Positions 9,590 through 17,839 of a stretch of 64,000 nucleotides of DNA are shown piece by piece; position 1 is the first letter of the stretch; the number at the start of each line of letters is the position of its first letter. The stretch is taken from NCBI RefSeq assembly GCF_030845175.1, contig NZ_CP132542.1, positions 1,709,501-1,773,500 of the forward strand, read 5' to 3'. The stretch is from Coralliovum pocilloporae (lineage in GTDB: Bacteria; Pseudomonadota; Alphaproteobacteria; Rhizobiales; Cohaesibacteraceae). The position numbers and the translations under genes were made by a program. Below the pieces are notes generated by a model. It saw only the letters and a list, made by a program, of their open reading frames with translations. It was not told where the DNA came from and did not search any database.

Positions 9590-10666
9590 ATGTTTTACAG
9601 AACCGCCGGTCAGTTCAAAACGACCTATTCTGCCGATCAGGCACTCTATCCCATCCGGCAGGATGCGATCCTTCTTGGCATTGTGCTGGCCGTTGCCTAT
9701 GTCATCCTGCCAATGGTGGCGAGCGAATTTGCCTTCCGGGCGCTTCTGGTGCCGGTGCTGATCTATGCGCTTGCGGCGCTGGGGCTAAATATCCTCACGG
9801 GCTTTGCCGGGCAATTGTCTCTGGGGACAGGAGCCTTCATGGGCGTTGGGGCCTATGCCTGCTACAAGCTCACGACAATTTTCCCCGAGATGAACATTGT
9901 GATCGCGCTGTTTCTGTCCGGTTTCTTTTCCGCGGCAGTTGGCGTTGCTTTCGGCCTGCCATCTCTCAGAATCAAAGGGTTCTACCTGGCGATTGCCACG
10001 CTGGCGGCCCAGTTCTTTCTGGTCTGGCTGTTTGAGAAAGCGGGCTGGCTCTACAATTACAATGCGTCGGGAGCTATTGAGGTGCGCACGCTGGACCTGT
10101 TTGGCCTCACTGTCACAGGGCCGACGGCCACACCTGTCACCCAGTATTATTTCGTGCTGGTCACCGTAACCGTCATTACGCTTTTGACGATCAATCTCAC
10201 CCGTGGCCGCTATGGCCGCACCTGGAAAGCGGTGCGTGATATGGATATCGCAGCCGAGCTGGTGGGGATTAATCTGATGCGGGCCAAGCTCACGGCTTTT
10301 GCCGTCAGCTCCTATATTGTCGGTATCGCCGGTGCGCTTCTGGTGTTCTTCTTCAAGGGGGCTGCCGAGCCGAACCTGTTTGATATCGAGCTGAGCTTTC
10401 TGATCCTGTTCATCGCAATCATCGGCGGATTGGGCAGTATTCTCGGCAATTTTCTCGGGGCCATTCTGATTGTAGCGCTGCCTGTCATCCTGAATGTTAT
10501 TCCGGATGCGCTTGGCATCCCGGTAAGCTCGGCCACATTCGAGCATATCAATGACATGATCATCGGTGCACTGATTGTAACCATTTTGATTGTTGAGCCG
10601 CACGGACTGGCAAGGTTCTGGGCGGTCATCAGGGAGAAATTGATAATCTGGCCGTTCCCGCACTAG
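9590..10666 (+). CDS. livM: Branched-chain-amino-acid-type ABC transporter permease LivM
   Basis: A 358-residue polytopic membrane protein: LLVPVLIYALAALGLNILTG and FAGQLSLGTGAFMGVGAY are the classic LivM opening, RGRYGRTWKAVRDMDIAAEL is the cytoplasmic coupling loop and IIGGLGSILGNFLGA the C-terminal helix pair. It forms the channel with LivH. Ribosome site GGAG precedes the ATG at 9590. Confidence 0.95.
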   Translation: MFYRTAGQFKTTYSADQALYPIRQDAILLGIVLAVAYVILPMVASEFAFRALLVPVLIYALAALGLNILTGFAGQLSLGTGAFMGVGAYACYKLTTIFPEMNIVIALFLSGFFSAAVGVAFGLPSLRIKGFYLAIATLAAQFFLVWLFEKAGWLYNYNASGAIEVRTLDLFGLTVTGPTATPVTQYYFVLVTVTVITLLTINLTRGRYGRTWKAVRDMDIAAELVGINLMRAKLTAFAVSSYIVGIAGALLVFFFKGAAEPNLFDIELSFLILFIAIIGGLGSILGNFLGAILIVALPVILNVIPDALGIPVSSATFEHINDMIIGALIVTILIVEPHGLARFWAVIREKLIIWPFPH

Positions 10667-10737
10667 ATCGCACCTGCGATCAGGCAGGGTTTGGAGGACC
10701 CTTGCGGCTGGACATAACCACGACGGAGGAGAAAAGA

Positions 10738-12042
10738 ATGAGAAGACGAAACTGGATTGCGCTTGCAGCCGGGATAGCCGCCTCGACGGTTGTCGCGACA
10801 ACGGCTGTGCAGGCCGAAGAGCTTTACATTCCGAACCTGTCCTATCGGACGGGACCGTTTGCAGCGACGGGCACTCCGTTGATGAACGGTCAGCGCGACT
10901 ATATCGAGATGCTGAACAGCCGCGATGGTGGCGTCAATGGCGTCAAGCTCGGCTATGATGAATGTGAGACCGGCTACAACACCAATAAGGGTGTTGAGTG
11001 TTATGAAAAAACCAAGGGCAAGGCGATTGTGACCCAGCCCTGGTCCACCGGCATTACCCTTCAGGTCCTGCCGCGCACCAATGTGGACAAGATCCCCATT
11101 CTTGCTCCAGGCTACGGTTTCTCACCCATGTCTGATGGCAGTGTGTTCCAGTGGGGCTTTAACCCGCCAGCGTCCTATTGGGATGCGGCATCCATGATCC
11201 TGAAGCATATTTCAGGCGGTGATCTCGACAGCCTCAAGGGTCAGAAGGTGGCACTTCTTCACCTGGATCACCCGTATGGCAAGGAACCTCTGCCGCTCCT
11301 CAGTGCCATGTCGGAAAAACACGGCTTCAAGCTGTTGCCTATCCCGGTTGGTCTGAAGGAAATGCAGAACCAGTCGGCCCAGTGGCTGCAGATCCGTCGT
11401 GAGCGCCCGGACTGGGTGATCATGTGGGGCTGGGGTGCCATGAATACCGGTGCCTTGACCGAAGCCGTTAAGACCCGCTTCCCGATGGAGAAATTCGTCG
11501 GCGTCTGGTGGTCCGGTCATGACAACGACATGCGTGTGGTTGGCGACAAGGGTAAGGGTTACAAGTCCATCAGCTGGAATGTGCCTGGTGATTACCCGGT
11601 CATGGCAGATGTCAAGAAACACGTGATTGATGCCGGGAAATCGCTTCTGGCAGACCCTGCTGATGCCAATACGGTCTTCTATCAGCGTGGACTGGTGATC
11701 TCGATGATCCTGGTGGAAGGCATCAAAGCAGCCCAGGCTCATTTCGATTCCAAGATCATCAATGCCGAACAGCTCCGCTGGGGTCTTGAGAACCTCAATG
11801 TTGATGAGGCCAAGCTGAAAGAGCTGGGCATGGGTGGCATGACCGTGCCGTTCTCCACGTCCTGCAGCAATCACACCGGCCATGGCGGTGGCTGGATGCT
11901 TGAATGGGACGGCACGAAATTCGTTCAGGCCAGTGATCATCTCACGCCTGATCGTGCAGCCATTGAGCCTCTGGAAGCTGCCAAGGCCAAGGAATATGCC
12001 GAAAACAACAAGCCTTGGCCTGTGACGGCCTGTAATGGCTGA
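10738..12042 (+). CDS. ABC transporter substrate-binding protein (LivK-like)
   Basis: A 434-residue periplasmic binding protein. The ATG at 10738 is preferred to an upstream TTG at 10702 because GGAGGAG lies upstream and the protein then starts with a good Sec signal peptide, cut after TTAVQA near residue 26. The mature part is a type 1 periplasmic fold (NLSYRTGPFAATGTPLMNGQ; GYGFSPMSDGSVFQWGFNP; DWVIMWGWGAMNTGALTEA). At this length it belongs to the larger binding proteins seen with importers of aromatic or other organic acids, rather than the roughly 370-residue LivK type. The stop is followed by a stable hairpin (12056-12087) before livF. Confidence 0.93.
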   Translation: MRRRNWIALAAGIAASTVVATTAVQAEELYIPNLSYRTGPFAATGTPLMNGQRDYIEMLNSRDGGVNGVKLGYDECETGYNTNKGVECYEKTKGKAIVTQPWSTGITLQVLPRTNVDKIPILAPGYGFSPMSDGSVFQWGFNPPASYWDAASMILKHISGGDLDSLKGQKVALLHLDHPYGKEPLPLLSAMSEKHGFKLLPIPVGLKEMQNQSAQWLQIRRERPDWVIMWGWGAMNTGALTEAVKTRFPMEKFVGVWWSGHDNDMRVVGDKGKGYKSISWNVPGDYPVMADVKKHVIDAGKSLLADPADANTVFYQRGLVISMILVEGIKAAQAHFDSKIINAEQLRWGLENLNVDEAKLKELGMGGMTVPFSTSCSNHTGHGGGWMLEWDGTKFVQASDHLTPDRAAIEPLEAAKAKEYAENNKPWPVTACNG

Positions 12043-12055
12043 CAGGTGACGCAAC

Positions 12056-12087
12056 GGACAGGCCCGCAGACACTTGCGGGCCTGTCC
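12056..12087 (+). other. Intercistronic hairpin after the binding-protein gene
   Basis: A perfect 13-bp stem (GGACAGGCCCGCA / TGCGGGCCTGTCC) with a six-base loop and no following T-tract lies between the binding-protein gene and livF. In ABC operons such hairpins commonly protect the binding-protein mRNA from 3' exonucleases or reduce read-through, giving more binding protein than ATPase. The stem is plain in the sequence; the role is inferred from position. Confidence 0.7.
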
Positions 12088-12137
12088 AACTCTAAGAATG
12101 CCGAGCTGTTTAAGTGATTGCCTGAAAGGATGCCCTG

Positions 12138-12974
12138 ATGACAGATCAGATCGACACCGCGGACGCGCAAACTGCGCCCATTCTGTCGGTGAACAATATC
12201 GAGGTCATCTATGATCATGTCATTCTGGTCCTGAAAGGTGTTTCCCTGACAGTACCGAAAGGTGGCATTGTGGCGCTTCTGGGCGCAAATGGTGCAGGCA
12301 AGACCACGACCCTGAAAGCGATTTCCAATCTGCTCGGTGCAGAACGCGGTGATGTGACCAAAGGGTCAATCGTCTTCAAGGATCAGGAAATCCAGGCGCT
12401 TAATCCGAACGAGCTGGTCCGGCGCGGCTGTATTCAGGTGATGGAAGGCCGGCATTGCTTTGGCCATCTGTCGGTTGAGGAAAACCTTTTGACCGGTGCT
12501 TATACGCGAAAGGATGGCAGCGCTGCGATCAAGCGTGATCTGGAACTGGTCTATGATTATTTCCCGCGCCTCAAGGTGCGCCGGTCATCCCAAGCTGGAT
12601 ACACATCCGGCGGTGAGCAGCAGATGTGTGCCATTGGGCGCGCACTGATGTCGAAGCCCGACATGATCCTGCTGGATGAACCCTCCATGGGTCTGGCACC
12701 ACAGCTTGTTGAGGAGATCTTCGAGATCGTCCGCAAGCTGAATGAGCAGGAAGGGGTGTCGTTCCTTCTGGCGGAGCAGAATACCAATGTGGCCCTGAAA
12801 TATGCCAAATATGGCTACATTCTCGAAAGCGGTCGCGTGGTGATGGATGGCGAAGCATCCGCCCTGCGTGAGAATGAGGATGTGAAAGAATTCTATCTCG
12901 GTGTTGGTGGTGAAGGGCGTAAATCCTTCAAGAATGTTAAACACTACAAGCGCCGCAAGCGGTGGCTTGCCTGA
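12138..12974 (+). CDS. livF: Branched-chain-amino-acid-type ABC transporter ATPase LivF
   Basis: A 278-residue ATPase: Walker A GANGAGKTT at about residue 50, signature YTSGGEQQMCAIGRALM (the usual Leu before SGGEQ is replaced by Thr), Walker B MILLDEPSMGLAP and a LAEQN switch region. The C-terminal tail KHYKRRKRWLA is longer and more basic than usual for LivF. It is separated from the binding protein by 95 bases containing a hairpin, and from the next ligase-like gene by 58 bases. Confidence 0.94.
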   Translation: MTDQIDTADAQTAPILSVNNIEVIYDHVILVLKGVSLTVPKGGIVALLGANGAGKTTTLKAISNLLGAERGDVTKGSIVFKDQEIQALNPNELVRRGCIQVMEGRHCFGHLSVEENLLTGAYTRKDGSAAIKRDLELVYDYFPRLKVRRSSQAGYTSGGEQQMCAIGRALMSKPDMILLDEPSMGLAPQLVEEIFEIVRKLNEQEGVSFLLAEQNTNVALKYAKYGYILESGRVVMDGEASALRENEDVKEFYLGVGGEGRKSFKNVKHYKRRKRWLA

Positions 12975-13032
12975 CGCCCTTCTTCAGGTGTGCTGTTTCA
13001 TTTGTTTCTCTATTTCTGAGTAGGCCAGACTG

Positions 13033-14265
13033 ATGACTGATCATTATGACGCCCTTGAAACCCGGTCTTCAGACGAGCGGGATACTGATCTCATGGCGCG
13101 CTTGCCCGATCTCATCAGGCAGGCGATTGAGAAGGCAGAGGGCTGGCGCAGCAGGTTTGCGGATGTCGATGTTGACGAGTTGACAACCAGAGAAGCCCTG
13201 GCCCGGCTTCCGGTTTTGCGGAAGACAGATCTCATGCAGGCCCAGACCGAGAACGCACCATTTGGTGGTCTGGTGACATCGGGTGTTGAAGGGTTCGAGC
13301 GGATTTTCCTGTCCCCGGGACCTGTCTGGGAGCCTCAGGCACGGGGAGACGATCAGTGGCGCGGTGCACGGGCACTTTTTGCTGCGGGCTTTCGTCCGGG
13401 CGATGTGGTCCACAACGCCTTTTCTTATCATATGACCCCTGGCGGTTTTATTCTTGATACCGCAGCACGAGGCCTTGGCTGTGCTGTTTTCCCGGCAGGT
13501 GTCGGCAATACAGAACAACAGATTGATGCCATCGCTGCCTTACGGCCAACCGGGTATACGGGAACACCGGACTATCTGAAGATCCTTCTTGATCAGGCCG
13601 ATGAGGCCGGAAAGGATGCATCGTCCATCTCAAAGGCTCTCGTATCAGGCGGCGCATTATTCCCGTCTCTCCGGGCTGAATATGAAGAGCGTGGCGTCTC
13701 CACGTCACAATGCTATGCCACCGCTGACCTGGGCGTTATCGCTTATGAGAGTAGCGCGCGCGACGGCATGATCGTCAATGAAGATTTTATTGTGGAAATT
13801 GTCCGGCCCGGAACCGGCGATCTGTGTACACCGGGAGAGGTCGGCGAACTGGTCGTGACCAACTTCAATCCGGTCTACCCGTTGATTCGGTTCGGGACTG
13901 GTGACCTGACCGCGATCCTGCCCGGTGAAAGTCCGTGTGGCCGGACCAATACCCGGATCAAGGGCTGGATGGGGCGCGCTGACCAGCGGACCAAGATCAA
14001 GGGTATGTTTGTCGATCCGGCACAGGTCGATCAACTGGTTAAGCGTAATCCCGGTCTCCTGAAAGCACGGCTTATCGTCTCGCGGCAGGGTGAACAGGAT
14101 GCGGTGAGGCTCAAGGCTGTGACGGACGGATCGCTTCAGTCTGACGATCTGGTTCGATCTTTCCAGGACATCACCAAGCTGCGAGCAGAGGTCGATCTGA
14201 TCTCTGCCGATGACCTGCCCAATGATGGCAAGGTCATCTCGGACGAGCGTGACTATCAGGTGTGA
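13033..14265 (+). CDS. Phenylacetate-CoA-ligase-like AMP-dependent ligase
   Basis: A 410-residue PaaK-like adenylate-forming protein. Visible features are YHMTPGGFILDTAARGLGC, TGYTGTPDYLKILLDQA, the acceptor loop ALVSGGALFPSLR, PLIRFGTGDLTAI and RIKGWMGRADQRTKIKGMFV, the PaaK C-terminal hinge. It lies last in the transporter operon, so a second acyl-CoA ligase accompanies the first synthetase at 5799. PaaK enzymes activate phenylacetate or related aryl acids, and an aryl-acid substrate would suit the upstream oxidoreductase that makes arylacetyl-CoA. The exact substrate is not determinable. Confidence 0.88.
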   Translation: MTDHYDALETRSSDERDTDLMARLPDLIRQAIEKAEGWRSRFADVDVDELTTREALARLPVLRKTDLMQAQTENAPFGGLVTSGVEGFERIFLSPGPVWEPQARGDDQWRGARALFAAGFRPGDVVHNAFSYHMTPGGFILDTAARGLGCAVFPAGVGNTEQQIDAIAALRPTGYTGTPDYLKILLDQADEAGKDASSISKALVSGGALFPSLRAEYEERGVSTSQCYATADLGVIAYESSARDGMIVNEDFIVEIVRPGTGDLCTPGEVGELVVTNFNPVYPLIRFGTGDLTAILPGESPCGRTNTRIKGWMGRADQRTKIKGMFVDPAQVDQLVKRNPGLLKARLIVSRQGEQDAVRLKAVTDGSLQSDDLVRSFQDITKLRAEVDLISADDLPNDGKVISDERDYQV

Positions 14266-14281
14266 GCAGCGAGTTTTGATT

Positions 14282-14851
14282 CTAGAGAAGAAGAATGGTT
14301 TCTTCTTCTTGCGGCTCGGGCCGTTCGGGTCTCACTTTGGGGGGCGATGGTGCCTGGCTGGCTGGTCCATAGTTCGGCGCTGCGCTTGGCATTGGCGGCA
14401 GGGTTACGTAGGACTTCCGGCGTTTTGCCGGAGGAGTCAGCAGTGCGAACTGGTTCTCAAGCGCATAGGCTAAACGCTGACGGAGCAATTCTGCCGAAAA
14501 TGGCTTGCAGAGGACCCCGTTTGCTCCAAGTCTGGCGGCACGGATAACGTTTTTCTTGTTGGCTTCGGCAGTTGCCACAAGAACAGGGATATATTTCAGC
14601 TCCGGAGATCCTTCAGACCGCAGGGAAACAAGAAATTCATCCCCTGACAGGCCCGGCATAACCCAGTCCAGAATAACGAAATCGGGCACACGGTCACGCA
14701 CCAGCATCAGACCGGTTTCAGCGCTTTCCGCTTCAATAACGCGAGTAATCCCGATCATGGCCAGAAGGTTGCGCATGATCGACCGCGAAAAGCGGCTGTC
14801 ATCAACAACAAGCGCACGCATCTCAGACCATTTATCGTCTTTTTGTGTCAT
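14282..14851 (-). CDS. CheY-like receiver protein with proline-rich tail
   Basis: A single receiver domain: acidic pocket VVDDSRFSRS, phospho-acceptor Asp in FVILDWVMPG, Thr in VLVATAEA and Lys in LCKPFS. A tail of about 60 residues rich in Pro, Lys and Glu ends in EEETILLL and carries no output domain. The frame is open to 14923; I chose the ATG at 14851 because the receiver fold then starts about 12 residues in. The ATG at 14878 is an alternative. No kinase gene is adjacent. A CtrA-like site lies about 150 bases upstream, so cell-cycle or motility control is plausible. Confidence 0.85.
   Translation of the reverse strand: MTQKDDKWSEMRALVVDDSRFSRSIMRNLLAMIGITRVIEAESAETGLMLVRDRVPDFVILDWVMPGLSGDEFLVSLRSEGSPELKYIPVLVATAEANKKNVIRAARLGANGVLCKPFSAELLRQRLAYALENQFALLTPPAKRRKSYVTLPPMPSAAPNYGPASQAPSPPKVRPERPEPQEEETILLL
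14286..14309 (-). other. Inverted repeat at the receiver gene's 3' end
   Basis: AGAAGAAGAA and TTCTTCTTCT form a perfect 10-bp stem with loop TGGT, overlapping the last codons of the receiver gene (EEETILLL) and lying 21 bases beyond the convergent ligase gene's stop. No T-tract follows on either strand, so it is at best a weak bidirectional terminator or processing site. Confidence 0.4.
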
Positions 14852-15003
14852 TCTTGATCCGTCAGCTACCCAGCTCATATGCGGTCGGGAATGCCCCTTT
14901 CCCGATAAAATCAGTAGCTCCAACCTAGTGAGGAAAGTCTTTATATTTATCTATTTGCATGCGTAAAGACGCCTCCCCACCCCTTTTCAGAAGTGCCACA
15001 GGG

Positions 15004-15019
15004 TTAATTTTCTTCTAAC
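15004..15019. promoter_or_regulatory. Candidate CtrA binding site
   Basis: TTAATTTTCTTCTAAC matches the alphaproteobacterial CtrA consensus TTAA-N7-TTAAC with one mismatch. It lies between the divergent receiver gene (start about 14851) and hemH. Single TTAACC half-sites also occur before the outer-membrane barrel gene (near 19676) and the lytic transglycosylase gene (near 22328), but those lack a second half-site at the right spacing. Confidence 0.4.
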
Positions 15020-15172
15020 AGGGGCAGACGCGTCTCCATAAAGCGATCCTGATGCCTGTTCTCTCCGTATTTATAGGCCTGAACCCTGGTCTATAGCCTA
15101 GACTTTTCCCACCGACGCCCTATGTTTCAGACAATCGAGCCCTCAATGATTTTCCAACCCAAGGCACCTTCA

Positions 15173-16201
15173 ATGCAGCATACGCTTCCTGGCGGCCACC
15201 CCGATGTAAACTATGGCAAAATCGGAGTGTTGCTGATCAATCTGGGAACACCGGATGCGACCGATTACTGGTCCATGCGCCGTTATCTGAAAGAGTTTCT
15301 GTCTGACCGGCGGGTCATTGAAGCGCCGCGCCTTGTCTGGTGGTTTGTGCTGAACGGCATCATTCTCACCACCCGTCCGAGCAAGTCCGGTGAGGCGTAT
15401 GATGAAATCTGGAACAAGGATCTGGATGAATCGCCCTTGCGTACCATCACCCGCTCACAGGCAGAAAAGCTTACAGCTGACATGGCTGGTGTCGATGAGC
15501 GGATTGTTGTGGATTGGGGGATGCGGTACGGCAATCCGTCTATCAAGTCCCGTCTGGAAGCTCTGCAGAAACAGGGATGTGAGCGTATCCTTCTGATGCC
15601 GCTCTATCCGCAGTATAGTGCAGCCACAACGGGCACCGCCAACGACAAGGCGTTTGAAGCCCTGATGCAGATGCGCTGGCAGCCGGCTGTGCGGACATTG
15701 CCACCTTATCATGATCATCCGTCATATATCGAGGCACTGGCCGTCTCGCTTGAGAAGGGCGTTGCTGCGCTGGATTTTGAGCCCGAAGTCATTCTGACAA
15801 GCTATCACGGTCTGCCGAAAAGCTATTTTGACAAGGGTGACCCCTATCACTGCCATTGCTACAAGACGACCCGTCTGTTGCGTGAACGGCTTGGCTGGTC
15901 GGAAGACTTCCTGCGGGTGACATTCCAGTCGCGCTTCGGCAAGGAAGAATGGCTTCAGCCCTATACAGATGAAACGGTGATGGCGCTGGCAAAATCCGGT
16001 GTCAAACGCATGGCCGTCATCACGCCTGGTTTCTCGGCTGATTGTGTTGAGACTCTTGAGGAAATCGCCGGTGAGAATGCCGAATATTTCCACGAGAACG
16101 GCGGTGAACAATTCGCGGCTATCCCCTGCCTCAATGACAGTGAGGAAGGTATGGCTGTTATCCGGGATCTCGCGCTGAACGAACTGAAGGGCTGGCTTTA
16201 G
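15173..16201 (+). CDS. hemH: Ferrochelatase
   Basis: Inserts ferrous iron into protoporphyrin IX, the last step of protoheme synthesis. Signature pieces are GVLLINLGTPD near the N-terminus, LMPLYPQYSAATTGTA and the catalytic-His stretch LTSYHGLPKSYFDKGDPYHC. The HCHCYKT run adds closely spaced cysteines. From the ATG at 15173 (AAGG eight bases upstream) the protein has 342 residues, typical for the family; the frame is open to 15122 and 15146. The gene is monocistronic and divergent from the receiver gene. Confidence 0.95.
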   Translation: MQHTLPGGHPDVNYGKIGVLLINLGTPDATDYWSMRRYLKEFLSDRRVIEAPRLVWWFVLNGIILTTRPSKSGEAYDEIWNKDLDESPLRTITRSQAEKLTADMAGVDERIVVDWGMRYGNPSIKSRLEALQKQGCERILLMPLYPQYSAATTGTANDKAFEALMQMRWQPAVRTLPPYHDHPSYIEALAVSLEKGVAALDFEPEVILTSYHGLPKSYFDKGDPYHCHCYKTTRLLRERLGWSEDFLRVTFQSRFGKEEWLQPYTDETVMALAKSGVKRMAVITPGFSADCVETLEEIAGENAEYFHENGGEQFAAIPCLNDSEEGMAVIRDLALNELKGWL

Positions 16202-16400
16202 AGATTCTCTTAAACTGGCGAAAACTCTATTTCAGGCTCCCTGGGGATTTCCGGGCTATTAATCGCGTATTTCGTGCAGAAATGCGCGACGTGTCCGCCT
16301 GTGTCCTGTAGGCTCCTGTTTAGGGGCATGAGCAATGAGTCTTGACCCTAATGCGACTCAAATGAATTGATCTGACCCGTGGGGCTTGTGAGGCAGAGCT

Positions 16401-17381
16401 ATGATTGTTGACGGTTTTACGATTTTTGTCGGTGTTGTTGTCCTGGTCGCCATTTTCATCCTGATGGCTGGCGTCAAGATGGTGAATCAGGGTTACAACT
16501 ACACGGTGGAACGGTTCGGGCGGTATACGCGAACCCTTCAGCCTGGTCTGAACCTGATCGTGCCCTTTGTGGATACGATTGGGGCCAAGATGAATGTAAT
16601 GGAACAGGTCCTTGATGTTCCGAGCCAGGAAGTCATTACCCGTGATAACGCGACAGTCACTGTTGATGGAGTGACCTTCTTCCAGGTTCTGGAAGCGCAG
16701 AAGGCCGCTTATGAAGTCAGTGGCCTCGAAAATGCTATCCTCAATCTCACCATGACCAACATTCGTACCGTAATGGGGTCCATGGACCTGGATCAGCTTC
16801 TGTCCAATCGTGACGAGATCAACGCCCGCCTTCTGCAGGTGGTTGATGCGGCAGCATCCCCTTGGGGTATCAAGATCACCCGAATTGAGATCAAGGACAT
16901 TGTTCCACCACGTGATCTGGTGGATGCCATGGCCCGGCAGATGAAGGCCGAGCGAGAGAAACGCGCCAGTATCCTTGAGGCAGAAGGTGAACGGCAGTCG
17001 GAAATTCTGAAGGCTGAAGGACAGAAACAGTCGCAGATCCTGGAAGCGGAAGGCCGTAAGGAGGCCGCATTCCGGGATGCTGAAGCCCGTGAACGTGCCG
17101 CAGAAGCCGAAGCAAAAGCCACTGAAATGGTCAGCAAGGCGATTGCTGAGGGAGATGTGCAGGCGGTGAACTACTTTGTAGCCAACCGCTATGTGGATGC
17201 CTTTGGCAAGTTTGCCACATCGCCTAATCAGAAGACCCTGATCCTGCCGATGGAATCCTCATCAATCATCGGCGCGCTTGGCGGTATCGCCGAGATTGCC
17301 AGGGATGCGTTTGACGAGGACAAGAAAGCGGCTCGTCGGGCACGCGGATCCGTTCCAACTGCTGGCAATGGTGAGAGCTGA
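16401..17381 (+). CDS. SPFH/band-7 membrane protein (QmcA-like)
   Basis: A 326-residue stomatin-like protein with one N-terminal membrane helix (FVGVVVLVAIFILMAG). The SPFH domain follows (YTVERFGRYTRTLQPGLNLI, VITRDNATVTVDGV), then a long charged coiled coil with AEGERQSEILKAEG-type repeats at about 185-245. Together with the next gene it forms the common stomatin/NfeD pair thought to organise membrane microdomains and membrane-protein quality control. The stop is four bases before the NfeD-like ATG, so the genes are co-transcribed. Confidence 0.92.
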   Translation: MIVDGFTIFVGVVVLVAIFILMAGVKMVNQGYNYTVERFGRYTRTLQPGLNLIVPFVDTIGAKMNVMEQVLDVPSQEVITRDNATVTVDGVTFFQVLEAQKAAYEVSGLENAILNLTMTNIRTVMGSMDLDQLLSNRDEINARLLQVVDAAASPWGIKITRIEIKDIVPPRDLVDAMARQMKAEREKRASILEAEGERQSEILKAEGQKQSQILEAEGRKEAAFRDAEARERAAEAEAKATEMVSKAIAEGDVQAVNYFVANRYVDAFGKFATSPNQKTLILPMESSSIIGALGGIAEIARDAFDEDKKAARRARGSVPTAGNGES

Positions 17382-17385
17382 CGCC

Positions 17386-17835
17386 ATGATGACGATACTG
17401 GACAGTCTCGGCCACTGGAGCTGGTTTATTCTTGGTGCAGTCCTTCTCGGGCTTGAGATCGTTGCTCCGGGGGCATTCCTGCTCTGGTTTGGGCTCAGCG
17501 CAGTCCTGACAGGAGCTCTGGCCCTTGTCATTCCGATGAGCTGGCAGATTCAGGCCCTTGTTTTCGTGGTGCTTGCCATTGTGTCGGCAATTGCCGGGCG
17601 CCGGTTCTATGCCGGAAAATCCGAAGAGAGTGATGATCCGCTTCTCAATCAGCGATCCGCCCGTTTTATCGGGCGGTCCTTTGTCCTTGATGAAGCGATC
17701 AGCAGCGGCACAGGCCGTGTCCGGATAGATGACACTTACTGGCGTGTTTCAGGGCCTGATTGCGGGGAGGGAACCCGGGTCAAGGTCACTGGCTCTGACG
17801 GAGCTGTTCTTACAGTAGAACCGGAAACCGCATGA
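17386..17835 (+). CDS. NfeD-like membrane protein
   Basis: A 149-residue short NfeD-family protein: two or three hydrophobic helices (FILGAVLLGLEIVAPGAFLL; IQALVFVVLAIVSAIAG) followed by an OB-fold domain (GRVRIDDTYWRVSGPDCGEG). The chosen ATG at 17386 directly follows the SPFH gene; the frame also contains upstream starts inside that gene. It is the expected partner of the stomatin-like protein. It ends four bases from the convergent motB stop. Confidence 0.9.
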   Translation: MMTILDSLGHWSWFILGAVLLGLEIVAPGAFLLWFGLSAVLTGALALVIPMSWQIQALVFVVLAIVSAIAGRRFYAGKSEESDDPLLNQRSARFIGRSFVLDEAISSGTGRVRIDDTYWRVSGPDCGEGTRVKVTGSDGAVLTVEPETA

Positions 17836-17839
17836 TCCT

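Noticed and set aside
9454-10035. 193-codon plus-strand frame spanning the livH/livM junction
   Set aside because: It is an out-of-frame reading of livH and livM, both complete, with a Cys/Arg-rich product typical of frame-shifted text.
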